64,000 nt of DNA. Origin: Gamarada debralockiae (Eukaryota > Ascomycota > Leotiomycetes > Helotiales > Hyphodiscaceae). This document shows positions 46,773 through 59,140 of this stretch, in pieces. The first letter of the stretch is position 1. Every line of letters begins with the position of its first letter. Below the pieces are notes generated by a model. The model saw only the letters and a program-made list of their open reading frames with translations, searched no databases and was not told where the DNA came from. The DNA lies in the NCBI GenBank assembly GCA_002803225.1, contig NXFV01000993.1, positions 54,882-118,881 on the forward strand, read 5' to 3'. A program made the position numbers and the translations under genes.

Positions 46773-48383
46773 TGGCGGTCATCCCTACCACACAAAGTCT
46801 CATTGTGGGGCTCATGATTTTGGGCGCCTTTTACATTTACATCAGGTTCTTCACGTTGAGGAATAACAGTGGTTGCCCTTGCCACCTGTGCCGCCTGCTG
46901 AGCCATTCTTCGGCCATTTCAGGACTGTGCCGTTGGCCAATCCAGAGTAGTCCTATATCAAATGGAGGAAGGAGTATGCACATGATATCCTTTACTTCAA
47001 TATTCTTGGGCGTCCAGTGGTGGTGCTCAGCAGCGTCAAGGCGGCTGTTGACCTCCTTCAAAAAAGGGGTTCAAACTACGAGGACCGACCTCGCTTTGTG
47101 CTTTTTGAGGTGTACTACCTCATCATCACCTTTCAGTCCTCATTCCGACTGACAATTTCCATTTCCTCAGCATGGGATGGGGCATGACTCTCACCTTCCT
47201 CCGTTCCGGCCCAAAATTCCAACTCCACCGCAAGCTTATCCAAACCAGTCTCACAAAGTCCGCCATAGTTAAATACCGGCCCCTTCAAGAACTTGAGCCC
47301 GCGTCGCCGTCAATGGCATAATGCAAGATCCCAAAAACTGGGACGCCATTACGCGGCGCTTCAGTTCCGGTATCGTCCTCTCCATTGGATTCGGCGTAAC
47401 CATCGACTCGAATAGTCACCCATACCTCAAACTCACGGAAGACGCCAATTATGCGACAACAAATGGGGGCTCGCCAGCCTCGACCATTGTAGACTACTTC
47501 CCAATCTTCAAGTACGTCCCGAACTGGCTCGCTCGCTCCAGCCCCTTAAAACATGCACGGATTGGAAATATGCGATCCTGGACCTCCACGAGATTCCGTT
47601 TGCAAATCTCCAGAAGGAGATAAAGGAGTATATTGCCCAGAAATGTATCGCACAAACGCTCCTGGAGTAGTATGCGGCCCGTGAAGAGAAGAGGGAAGCG
47701 AATGATTTGTCGATTGAGGACATTAAGGGTGCGTGCGGAGCGATTTTTATCGCGGGTGCGAACACAACATGGTCGACTATCCTCATCTGCATCTTAAACC
47801 TGCTGATGAACCTGGCGGTGCTGAAGAAAGCTCAGGCAGAGGTTGATGCTGTGCTGGCAGTGATCGCTTGCCCAATTTTGAGGATCGGGGAGATTGCGAT
47901 ATATTGGAGTTCATTGCGCAGGAGGCATTTAGGTGGGCACCACTCAGTCCTCTGGGCGTTCCACATAGAAGTATTGAGGATGATACGTACAATGGGATGT
48001 TCATTCCTGCCGGATCGACCATCTATGCGAATGCTCGAGCGATGTGCTATGATGAGACGGTATACAAGAATCCTTCACAGTTCAATCCGGACAGGTTCAC
48101 ACCAAAAGATGAAGGTAGTGTCGGCGAGCCGTTTGCGCAGGGACCGTTTGGCTTTGGGAGGAGAATCTGTCCTGGCAACCATTTGGCAGCAGCGAGTTTG
48201 TGGATGATCCTGACTACGGCTCTGCATACGATGGACATCCTGCCCGCTGTGGATAAGAATGGGAAGGAGATACCTCCTGTGGTGGTGCTGAACAATGGGC
48301 TGAGTAGCTATCCGGAGCACTTTGAAGTGCAGCTAAAGCCGAGGAGTAAGGAGGCGGAGGAGTTGCTGGCGAACTCGATTTGA
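46773..48383 (+). pseudogene. Cytochrome P450 pseudogene
   Basis: The frame starts with a membrane anchor (MAVIPTTQSLIVGLMILGAF) at 46773 and then breaks. Similarity moves between all three forward frames: KWRKEYAHDILYFNILGRP and VVVLSSVKAAVDLLQKRG in one, MGWGMTLTFLRSGPKFQLHR in another, AIFIAGANTTWSTI (I-helix, near 47740), EAFRWAPLSPLGVPHR (from about 47918) and the heme loop FGFGRRICPG (from about 48150) later. In-frame TAG codons lie at 46948 and 47668, each where CAG (Gln) would fit the family pattern. The piece at 47100-47171 (GTGTAC ... CCTCAG) looks like one genuine intron. The C-terminal heme region is intact. The similarity is to large fungal secondary-metabolism P450s (O-methylsterigmatocystin oxidoreductase type, from memory). 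It can no longer make a full enzyme unless the breaks are sequencing errors. Confidence 0.85.
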
Positions 48384-48469
48384 GCAGATGTAACATGTGA
48401 AGCTGATAGAAGACATGTTGTGCGTGCAATAGAATTTCATGGTGCTCGAGCATAGGCTGCGAGGACCTC

Positions 48470-48563
48470 TGTTGGTTGGAACTGCCTAATCAGGTATAGC
48501 CTGTATTTTCCCCTCTTTTGTGATATAAGAGAGCTCTTCCCCTCCTTGTATTTCAGCTCCTTA
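48470..48563 (+). mobile_element. Partial copy of the LTR-like element
   Basis: Starting TGTTGGTTGGAACTGCCTAA, this 94-bp piece is nearly identical to the first 94 bp of the element at 46178 and in the same orientation. It then diverges after CAGCTCCTTA, so the 3' part and any right-hand target duplication are lost. It and the 46178 copy lie on either side of the P450 pseudogene. Confidence 0.8.
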
Positions 48564-51189
48564 TTGAAACCTGACGAAAACGTGAAATTATTTGGAATAT
48601 TTTCACGCGGTGTCGTGACCATTAGTACATCAACTTCAAAATCGAGTATATGGCTGAGGCCCGATTGCGACAAGAGAGACTACGCGAGAGTACGGATTGC
48701 TGGCAGATGCTTTGAGAGGTGACATGGAAAGGGAATGCTAATCGCCTCATCTTTGGATGTGCTCTTATGTGGAGAGCAAATGGTCCCGGAATCAATGGTG
48801 GCAACTTCTATGCGCAATCGACATCCTTGTGGCGGGAAAGAACGAGATCCAAGGAAGACTACGAAGATACCCAGGATTGTATAGGAAAGTGTTGGACGAG
48901 TGAGCAGGGAGAGATGCGCCGTTGATGTGCAAACCAGATACACTGGCACAATGGATTGAGCGATAGAGAAGCTCATGAACATAAGACTAGTAAAATTCTT
49001 CACTCTGCAGAGCTTGTGATGGACTTCTTGTGTGACTGTGACTGCCAATTGATGGCTTGATTGCAAAGAAATATGTAATCATGACGAGCATTTCATTCCA
49101 CAACCACCAGCTCTATGCGACAACCAAGTAACCGGCTTTGTTCCACGTTTGTTCCTGCGCCCCATTTATTTCGAAGGTTCGACGTGTAAGATTCTATAGA
49201 GGCTTCGCTACTACAGGCTCCTGAATTCCGGCAGGGAGTTCCTGGAATGTCCTAGAGAGAGTAACAAGTTAGGGGACTGGCTTTATCAACAGGTAGGATG
49301 GGAAAATACATGATAGTAACTCCATCTTGAACAGGCCGTCTTTTCTGTTACAAGGTTGACTTATCAGACAAGGCTGAGCAGAATGAGGTGTTGATTGCTT
49401 TACGCATCCTGATAGTCGAGGTCGTGGTACCAGAGGTGAAGGCAGGATCGGTGGTAGAGGCCGGAACCAGACGACGACCAGAATCAGACATGAAAGGCTA
49501 GGATAAGACATCGCAAAAGCAGAGACGAAGGCCAGATTCTGAGTGTGCAGAATCAGACGTCCATTGTTCGACAGATACTAATTGTCTAGAAGCAAGGGTC
49601 GATTACATCAAAGAACAAGCAAGCAAAAAACGGACTCCGTCACCAAAGCAGCAGCCGCAACCGCGAGGAGGATAGCAGCAGCCATACTGCAGGAAACAAG
49701 CAGCATTATATAGGCAGTACGGTGACAAGGAATGTGGTTATTGTGGACACTGAAATTACTGAGTTGGTCGGTCTCTTGTTTAGCCAGAGTCATTCAGGCG
49801 AAATTTAATTTTAATTACGTCTTCGCCTCAGAAATTTCCCATCACAATCTTACACCTGAATCCCTTATCTCTGAATAGAGAAAAAGGATAGGGATAAGCC
49901 GTGTGTAGCATGGAAACATCAATGAACGAATGGTGGCGATTGTGACCTACTCTCTTTCATAATTCACTCTGTAATGAAGCGTTAAATCAAGTACTTCAAT
50001 AGACTTACCTCTATATGATAGCAACGAGAGGTTGAGGATATTATATTCTATGGGCACATGTGTTGATTTGGTTGTCATCAGCAGACTTCGCTGTCTGGGA
50101 CCACTGCCAGACCAACTACTTAGCTATTGTGAAAACGGCGAGCTAGAACGATTTGAGGCTGGACGTGGAACATTTGTGGCAATAGAAGCGGAAGCGGAAG
50201 GCATGGAAGAGGACATGGTTGCTAGCAGCGCCTGCGTTACTTGAGTGCGAGAGCGTACTACGCCTTTCTCTTTTGACGACACAAGCGCGCTCAACCCCAT
50301 ACTAAAGTAAGCCTCTTTGATACCAGGGTGTAGAAAACCAATGCTGAATACGCCAGCACCCAGATCAGTCGAATGCAGCCAACTAACAACACAGCTCGAC
50401 ATGCGAACTGAGGAGGAAAAGAAACAGCTCCACAACAGCATCTTCCCACGCTAGATCCCTTGTCTGTATTATATACATAGGGGCCTACAGGCATCCTAGA
50501 GCCTAATGTCCTAGCAACGTACGTTGAATTGCACACTACAAACGAAACATTTCCCTAGCCCACATCAGGCTGGTTTTCAATACCTGAGAATCAATACTTA
50601 CATAATACATACAGGTATCGACCAGTATCGGATCGGCCTGATACTATCGATACTAATTAGCCCCTCACTGCCAAATTAAAATTTTTTATCCTCTTTTCTC
50701 TTTAACTCCTCTATATGACCTATCAAACTATATGTCATTGGCGTACTGAATTTGGTAAGGCGTTAATGCGCGTTCGATGGGAAGCCGATTTTGCAAGCAA
50801 CTGTATGGCTCATAAAAGATTTCAATTTGACCAGAAGCTTCAAAGCACGCATGCTTACGGAATCCTGCAGACAACACCCACGTTGAGCGTTTATTGCCCG
50901 ATCGGGAGAACGGCTTGATGACAAAGAACGCCCTGGGTAAGCACATCTTAGCAATCAAATGCGGAGCGCAGCAATAAACTTCAATGATGGTATATCACGA
51001 GCTTGACAGATTTAAAATAAAGGATCTCAAATGAGATCTTTCATCGCAAAGAAGTTCATCAACAGTAACATCAGACTTGCAAATCATCCGAGGAGGTTCA
51101 GAAGCATCACCAAAAACGAGTTCAATACTCATCCGTTTGAGACTCAAAGGAGACTCAATAGCAATATCAACATCATCGAAAATTCCAAA
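48564..51189. other. Gene-poor stretch
   Basis: No coding frame with family resemblance was found on either strand. A near-palindrome lies at 50615-50653 (GTATCG..AGTATC and GATACT..CGATAC arms). The last 100 nt before 51190 carry an A-rich leader of the DUF427 gene. Confidence 0.5.
50615..50653. repeat. 39-bp imperfect palindrome
   Basis: Arms GTATCG-AGTATC and GATACT-CGATAC surround a short centre, with a few unpaired bases between half arms. No function can be inferred. Confidence 0.5.
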
Positions 51190-52096
51190 ATGGCAGAGTA
51201 AGTCTCCTTTTCACTCCGAAGTTGATCACAACTGACACTGCCAGCCTCGAGACCCTCGCCCAAAATCTCATCAAGTCTGGACCTGTTAAGGTAGAATCCA
51301 CACCCCGCCGCGTCCGGGCTCTCTTCGACGGTGTATTCCTCTTCGACACTACATCCGCAAAATGGGTCTGGGAACACAAATACTTTCCCCAGTTCTGGAT
51401 TCCCGTTTCCGCCGTCACTTCTGGAGTTTTGACCAAAGGTAAAGCCATCGATGCTGAAGGCTCAGCGTTCGCTGCTACAGCAAAAGGAAAGGGGAAAGAA
51501 ACTGATAGGGTTGTGATTTTTGAGAAAGGCCCTTTGGAGGGGTTGGTTAGGTTTGAGTTTAAGGCCTTGGGTGAGTTTGATTTGAGGTGAAAAGGGGTAA
51601 TTTCGAGGATCACGTGCTGATGTGAATTTGGGGGGATAGATTCGTGGTTTGAGGAAGATGCACAGATCTATGATCATCCTAAGAATCCGTACACGAGGAT
51701 TGATATCCTACCCTCGTCGAGGAAAATTGAGGTCAAGATCGCTGGCGTCACGGTCGCAGAAAGTTCCAATCCCCTCTGCCTCTTCGAAACCGGCCTAAGA
51801 ACCCGCTACTATCTCCCCAAGACTTCAGTAAGTTCTTCCCAGCTCAGACACAAATTGATAATGCTCACGAAAAGTAGGTGAAATGGGAATATCTCACCCC
51901 AAGCAAGACAACCTCTAAGTGTCCATACAAAGGGCTAGCACAATACTACAACGTGACGATCGATGAGAAGGAGTACGCCGATCACATTTGGTGGTATGAA
52001 TACCCCACTACAGAATCAGCCGCTATTCAAGGACATGTGTGTTTCTATAATGAAAAGGTGGAGACGTATGTTGATGGTGTCTTGGAAGAAAAGTAA
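51190..52096 (+). CDS. DUF427-domain protein
   Basis: Four exons (51190-51197, 51245-51570, 51640-51827, 51878-52096) join in frame to 246 residues. Introns of 47, 69 and 50 nt have GTAAGT/GCCAG, GTGAGT/GATAG and GTAAGT/GTAG ends. The first exon carries only MA plus two bases of the next codon. The protein shows two DUF427-type halves: an N-terminal one around RRVRALFDGVFLFDTTSAKW and WEHKYFPQFWIPVSA, and a C-terminal one with the core RKIEVKIAGVTVAESSNPLC, LRTRYYLPKTSVKWEYL and DHIWWYEYPTTESAAIQGHV. DUF427 proteins are small beta-rich proteins of unknown function present in bacteria and fungi. There is no signal peptide, so it is probably cytosolic. The end-to-end join of all motifs supports the splice model. 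Confidence 0.92.
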
Positions 52097-52204
52097 TTCG
52101 GCTTAAATTTTAGTAAATGAAAGCTTTGTCTTCGTAACCAAGTTGCCGCCGAACCTCAGCACTAGTCTGTTGGGAGCCTCGCAATCAGTCCTCACTCATC
52201 TAGA

Positions 52205-53617
52205 TTAGGCATGCAAAGCCAAACCCTCAAATTGACTCGAGTCCCCAGCGCTCCCGTCACTCAGACTTATATCTCGCAACGTAGCAGGCGGATTTGTCGT
52301 AAGATCCAACACAACCACACTCCCCACCCCAGTAAAAACATATAACTTCTTCTCATGCTCAACCTTATCAAAACCACCCCCCAATCGCTGAACTTGAAAT
52401 TGAAGTACGGTTTCAAGTCCCAGTCGTTGCATCATGACAGTAACATTCGCCTGGGTTCCATCTGTCATTTGCACATTGCCTAAACTTGGAGCATAGGCTT
52501 CCCAGTAGAGTGCCTTCACCCGTCACATTCACATAGTTGCTTTGTATCACCTTGAAATCTTCTCCAACAACCAGTTCTGCCGCACCGAACGAAACACCTG
52601 CCAGCCAAATGTGAGTGTTATCCATGAATGTTGCGACGAAGGCCCAGAAGATACCTGAGACTTGAGAAATTACGGGCGTGGTAGAAACTTTGTCGTTGAT
52701 GACGGGCCGGGCGAAGAATGTTGCCGGGAGCTTGCTAGTAGGGTCGTCTTTGATGATTGCAAAAAGTGCGGTTGGCGTGGGGTTAAAGAAAATATTGGAA
52801 GCCATGTAGCTGAGGAACACTATCGGTATCGGTTGGTTAAGTGGGGTTGAGACGGAGCGGAAGGGTGTTGAGGGCTTTCAGACAGCTGGAGGAGACTGAG
52901 AAGCAGGCGACTCCTCCGACGGCTCCACCGTTGAGCACGCACGCTATACAAGACAACTTAGTCGGGGGCTTAAGAGAGATGTGAGCGGGATTACTACCTG
53001 TCTTGAGCTTAGAAGAATACGCTACCAAGGCGGGAAAATGGCCAAGTGTGTTTGCAGGAGTCCCGGCCAGCAAGGGATTGTTTGGGCTAAGGGGTTGATG
53101 TCGAACAACGAGAGTTATCTAAACCTAGATTTACTGATAGCAGAAACTTTAAACCGTCATCAACTCTGTTCCAATGCAATCTTGAGGTTTAAGTTGAGAC
53201 TTGCATTGTCACCGACGACAACAGAGTTCGGAGTGAATAAAGAGTCAGGTCCAGCAGGACCACATCAGCTCCAGTGGTTCGCTGATACACGCCTCTGGTT
53301 GCTGTTCACATTGGCGTAGATAGGAGGCCATTGGGGAGAATGGAAAAAGCGATAATGGAGGCTTTAGCTGCAAATATTATCCATGGAGTTGATTGCTGGA
53401 GCCAGTACTGACGCTTCAGATGTGATCGCGTCAGCGACATTACCAATGGCATTGGATAGAAACGAAAATGGAGGAAATGCATATTAATAGCTATTTGATG
53501 GTTTGAAGGAGCTCGGTAGATCGAATTCGGCTCAAGTTGATATGGCTTTGTGGAGAATGAAGATCTTAGAGAACAACTTTGATCCGACTTTATAATAATA
53601 AACTCACTACCTTGCAT
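52205..53617 (-). pseudogene. Secreted 3-carboxymuconate-cyclase-like (beta-propeller) pseudogene
   Basis: Minus-strand fragments follow, in order, a secreted fungal protein family I recall as 3-carboxymuconate cyclase-like: DSLFTPNSVVVGDN (near 53220), AYSSKLKT, a 54-nt intron with GTAGTA/ATAG ends (52997-52944), ACVLNGGAVGGVACFSV, SNIFFNPTPTALFAIIKDD, TTPVISQVSG, FGAAELVVGEDF, then YWEAYAPSLGNVQMTDGTQA and KLYVFTGVGSVVVLDLTT. The pieces lie in different frames; one shift is at about 52500-52520 and several stops interrupt the first third. The ATG at 53484 begins MHFLHFRFYPMPLVMS, which could be a remnant signal peptide. The gene is decayed. The family name is from memory and the original enzymatic role, if any, is unproven. 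Confidence 0.6.
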
Positions 53618-56060
53618 CTGGAGTATATTCTCATCTTCTAATGTTAATAACCCGAGGGCATCATTAGTGATGGACTGACTGTTACAACGTGAGCCACTAC
53701 TTCCTTTGGATTTGTCCGGGATCGAAGCTCGACGTAGGCAAGCAGCAACAGCTGAAGCAACCTCGATCAGAGATGATGGAGCAGAATTGTCATAATTTTG
53801 CCAAATCTATTATTCTTGTGACAATTTGAGACTTGCGATGTCACTAGTCCTTGGCAAACCGACACAATTTCATCAATACTGAATTTAATGGAGAACCTGC
53901 ATGTGACAAGACTGAAGCTTGCCATGATGCCCGTCACTTACAGAGCTTCCATGTAACGGCAGTCACTTGAACTGTAAGTTGAAGCAAATAAATTCATCCG
54001 AACGAGATGTTGAATGTTGATATGAACATTGCATTATTAAGCCTCCCACATTATGCTGTGTTATGTCTTGTTAGGATTCATCACCACTGAGTAGAAGTTA
54101 TAAGGGAGAAACTCCCTCACAGGTAAAGGGGGATTTGGAATCTTCCGTAAGTGGTTATATTCCTAATCACTGTACAAAGTTGAAAGGCATCCGTTAAGCT
54201 TAAAGGTCAATTACAGGTCACTCTTGGCACACATTGAAGCCGAGAACCTTTGGTGATGAAATTATAAATTTCTACGTTGACTGCACTGAAGTCAAGATCA
54301 GATTGTCTGTCCGCATCATGCATGGATCTTGATTAACCCTAATCTTGATGGTGTTTTAGTAAATGGAGGTTTGGGTTGTATTAATCGGAAGCTTGAAATA
54401 ACTTGCATGTTTTCCCTATCCAACCTTTCGCAGCGATGAGGGAGACTGATTCAAAGTAGCCACCGCGGATTGCAAGTTTCCTCCATGAGTCATACACGCT
54501 CTTTGTTTGATATATAACATACAGAGGGAGGAATAAGTACTGCCAAAGCCAATAATCCTTTTCTTGAAGGAGATGTACTCAAAATCGAAATATTTCATCT
54601 CACGTAGTGCTCCCTCTTCTGCCTTGTCTATCCCTTCATTTCTTTCATGCTCCTCACCCCATCTTTCCCTCAACTCCCCCTAATTGTTTCCGAGAAGCGT
54701 CCCAACTTCGCAAGCTCTGCGCTACAGACTCGCTTCGATCTTGCGTTTGCAGTCTAATAACAATGCGCTCGCTCCAGTCGTCATGCTGGGGATAATTTTG
54801 GAGATTTGTTGGACCGGTAGGAATTCGGGCTCGATTTTTGATATTGAGGATATGGGGCTTTGCACCGTTTGCCCTGTTGTGGTGTCTGTTAGCATAGTTT
54901 GCAGCCCTTTATTAGAGTTGAGCTTACGCATCTATCGAGCATCTAGACATTTTGTTCATTGTAGCTTGCTCAGTAGTCAAACTGTTCTGCGTTAGATTGG
55001 CATGCAGAGATAGGGAACGAAGGGAAATCGCAAGTTTACTCACTCACACTTCAGATTTTGAAAAGAAGAAAAGTGAGTGAGATGGCTTGGCCTTTATCGC
55101 TTTGAGCTATTGCTTTGTATTGCGAATAAATAGCACCACAAGTCGAAAAGCTTGGGAGTTTTAGTGCGGCAAAGCAAAGTCGTGAATTCGACCGAGGGCA
55201 AGGCATGTTCCAATTGAGCTCTTATATGAGGTAGACATAGAGGAGGACTTCTTGCATTTCATCAAGCCAGCATATGGTGCTACATCCTAGAAGTGCAAGA
55301 AGTACACTTGATACAGTCTTGGAAATTGAACTGAGAGATTGCCAAGGCGCATGTCCACGAAGAGCTCATCGGAAACTGGTAAACAGAGAGAGCAGCAACA
55401 TCCTTCCTAAATCTTAGACAGCGCTTTAAGTTTGTATTTCCACATTCAAAGTATTGAGAGAACTTCTCTTGGCAATCTGAAAGTCGTCGAGAGGTAAATA
55501 GTACCAATGCTCGACGACGCGGCTCAAGTGCACGGACATACTGTGCTCTGACGAGTTGCCTCATTCACTTTTTGATTTCAATGAAGAACACATAGGTTTC
55601 ACTTCCCTCTTAGCCTACCTCGATCATTAAATTATTGTTGTAATTTCTAAAATGAAACTACTTCGAACTTGGAAGATGTAAAGTTGCAACCTCACGTACC
55701 AAATCAATCCCAGCTGTTTGGCGCTAGAATTTCAGGAACACAAAAGCCATATTAGGTATAGGTATCCACATCCCCTGCCACCGTTGATCCTGGACCCTTG
55801 ACTTCTTGCACCTGCCCTTGAGTTTTTGCACTTACAAGGTTGTCGTATACTCCAGGCCGTCGTCTTTGAGCCCTGCGTGGCAGACAGAGATATGGCAACT
55901 CTACAAACACGATCGCACCAGCACGACGATTTTTTGTGCAGCGCATTCTTTGAAAATGGGCGCTGCCAATTTCGAGGACAGCGGACCATCTTGAACGAAC
56001 CTCACTACCCACTCAACGTGTGCGAGTAACACTGGGCACCCAGCCAAGCCAAAAGCAGCA
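53618..56060. other. Gene-poor stretch
   Basis: No family resemblance on either strand; all frames are shorter than about 105 codons. The block 54607-54800 is pyrimidine-rich on the plus strand, like a gene leader, but no gene follows. No clear repeats or RNA genes were seen. Confidence 0.5.
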
Positions 56061-59000
56061 ATGAGCTCGTCAATTGGGACCCAGTCAATCCAGAACCCAT
56101 CAATCTTCAGTCTTTCCGAATCTTACTCGTCCGCGAACACTCAATGGACCGCTGAGTCTTCAATCAAGCTCGACCACGAGGCAGATAGACGTGGCAGCGA
56201 TGGCCAGCAAAAACGCAACAGGCAGATGGGCCGTCCTCCCATAAAGTGGACATGTACAAGGCTACGAAAATTGACTAGATTGTACCTTCTGACGGATTTG
56301 GAGCTGGAAGGCATAATAAAGCTTCTTCGTACAGAAGACTTTCAACCATGGTCAGCGCACCTCCTCGCTCTTTTGTCACGTTTTCAATATAAAGCAGTAG
56401 CTAATAGCAATGCAGCAAGCGCAACGTCCAAGAGAAACTTACTCTGCTTCTGCAGCCTCAACCGAATAAGATCAGGCCGAAGGGCGACACCAAGATACTA
56501 CGAAAGCTATTGCTTGAGTGTAGGCGACTACAAAGGACCCGACGGTTACGAGAGCAACAACCTAGATACCGACTTGAGCAAAGATCGCGTCCTCATGAAA
56601 GAGATGGTAATGTTGCTGGGCGGCTGGCAAACGGCAGAGGCGCGGCCTTTTCAACTGGAAATAGTGCGGTTCATACAGAATTTTTGTCCCCTTCAAATGT
56701 TCTTCCTGATTCCCTTGATTCGTTCGATCATGAAGAGGGGTTTCCAAGCACCGTGTCTTTTGGAATGGATGGTCCAATCTCATTCTTGCTTGGAGAGCAG
56801 AACGAAGCCCCATTTGCACCAACGTCGATTGATGGATTTGAATGGCAGACTACGCAGTTGACCATCAATCCTACCCCATTTCTTGACTGGCACCTGGAAT
56901 TTGGAATAGATCCAGAGCACTCTTATAACGCGCATGTAGAGAATGACTACAATAACTCAATATATTACCCATCGAATATGACGAATACCTACGGCGACGC
57001 AGATGATCTGGCGGACCCTTTCCACGATTTTGGATTTGATTCGGAATTTGGACCAAAGTCTGTCTTTCCAGTTCCTCAATCACGCCCTACTCCATCAATG
57101 TTCGAATCAAATGATGGTTTTGTTTCTGCGCCTGGGATTGACGAGAATACACCTCGTTCCAATACGCCTCAAACCTACCAAACCTTTGCGCCATCTAATT
57201 TTTACCCCCGGGCGCCAGGCCGATACCCAATAGTCAACTCTACCCATATGCGAGATAGCCTCGACAGCGAGAATGATATGGCTTTTGGGACATACTCATG
57301 TTATGACCACGATATTGTGGATGACTCTGCTCAAGAAGTGGGCCCGTCTCAGCTGAGTCCTGCAGGCCATCCAAGTCGAGCTGAACGTTCTTTTGACTGG
57401 GGCTCACCGTCAGACTTACCAGACGCGATGTCAGCCACGGAGAGACGAAGTATTTCCAAGTCGTCATCGTCGGGCTCCAGGATCAGTGAAATATTAAGCA
57501 GGATGTCTTTGAGTCCATTGTCTTCTTCGCTTGATCTGCCGCAGTCTCTGATGTCTGACGCTGAGCTTGGAGTGGATGTTTACACTCCTATTATACTACC
57601 AGGTGTGTTTCCCGAGTACTGTTGGCAGCATATCAATCAAAACAGACTACGTCGCTGTAACCAGCGGGATGGGATACAGAAGTGCGACTCAAAAGGCCCC
57701 TTGAAAAACGTTCCGACGCATCGATCGCTGCGTGCGGACATCCGGTCAAGGATACTTCAGCGTACCATTCGAGTGACAGACATACATGAAATAGACACGT
57801 TCGGGAACTCGATCATACACATTTCAGCGACCATGCTTGCGCCGCCTAGTTATCTGATTTCTCTCATCAAACTGGGCGCTAAAGTGAACAGCTTGAACAA
57901 CGCCGGACAAACCTTCCTGCATTTGGTCAAACCAGAGGTCCTCATACATTGTGATGATTTTTGCCATTTGCTGGAAACCCTGAGCGCTCAAGGCTTCAAC
58001 TTCGGCCAGCACGATCATCTTGGCCAGAGTCCTCTCCATTTACTGATGCGACCGTGGATTTGTCCAGATCTGCTTCGTAAAATTATCACGAAGTTGGACT
58101 CCCTTCCCATCCATAGTCATATCTCTACTGCCCGCGATTACCTCGGTTATACTGTCGTAGGGCAAATGAACCTACAGGGAACCGAGTCATCTCAGATTGA
58201 TCTTGACCAGGCCATCTTGTCTCTTGCCTGTGAGACAGAAAAGCCTATTGTTGACCCGAAGGATCTCCAAGTACTGGCTGCCAAAAGCCGGCGCAAGAAT
58301 TCAATTGGCAAGGATGATCAGCTTGCTCGAAATTACGAGAATCACCCTTCCATCCAAACTGTTGATGATCTATTACAATATGAGCAACATGTTGATTATT
58401 GGAGGACTATAATCGCCGCCAAAGCCTCGCCTTGGTTTGAGGATTTGAATGGACGGAACGGCCTCCATTGTTTAGCGGAAGCATCACTCTTCTCACGCGA
58501 GATGCCTCTTCCCTCCCTGCTTCTGGATCAGCTTGCGCCCTTGAAAGAGACGTGGCAGACCGATAATGAGAGCGACCGGGAGTGCTTCATTAAATGTCTT
58601 TTGAATGCGGGTGTTGATCCAAACAACTACGATAATGAAGGCAACACACCTTTGATGGTCTTCGTCATGCACCGCCGCGCAGACGAGAGTGACGACAGCA
58701 CCACTCGGATATTGAGTTATTTACTCGAAGCTGGAAGTAACATATGTCGCCGTAATCGCCGAGGGGAGACAGCTTTACACTTGGCGGTTAAGTTCGGACG
58801 CGCAGCCGCCACAAAGGTTTTACTGGCTTCTGGGGCCAATATCCATGCTCGCACGAGCAGCGGCCTCGGTGTACTTGAGCTTGGGCAAAAGCACTCCATG
58901 GAAAGCAAGCAGGATGAGAACTTGTACGCACAAATAATGCTGTGCATGTCTCTCTTGGCTAGCTATGGCGCCGTGTCTCAACCAACAATCCTTGATGAAT

Positions 59001-59140
59001 GGTCATCTCCTCAATGGAGACTTGCTAGCTCCAGCCACACTGAACCGAAAGGGTTCAAGCTGGTAAGAAAATTCATTGCCAACAAAGTCCAGGGTCGACA
59101 GCGACGAAAATTCTACGGACCTCAAACACGTGCTAGGTAG
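56061..59140 (+). CDS. Large ankyrin-repeat protein with N-terminal fungal domain
   Basis: Two exons (56061-56350 and 56416-59140) with a 65-nt intron (GTCAGC/TGCAG) encode 1,004 residues. Splicing restores LELEGIIKLLRTEDFQPCKRNVQEKL. Residues about 50-140 (RPPIKWTCTRLRKLTRLYLL and onwards) form a basic helical N-terminal module that I have seen at the start of other fungal ankyrin proteins; it may bind DNA, but this is inference. Residues about 170-480 are acidic, Ser/Pro/Asn-rich and probably disordered. Ankyrin-type repeats lie at about 555-680 (DTFGNSIIHISATMLAPPSY, DHLGQSPLHLLM) and 815-920 (NEGNTPLMVF, RRGETALHLAVKFGRAAATK). The C-terminus is basic. A nuclear scaffold or regulatory role is plausible; there is no membrane or signal sequence. 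Confidence 0.85.

Noticed and set aside
42000..48383. A secondary-metabolite gene cluster (rhodopsin-like, permease, P450)
   Set aside because: No backbone synthase or cluster regulator is present, the P450 is a pseudogene and the permease is a housekeeping type, so clustering looks incidental.
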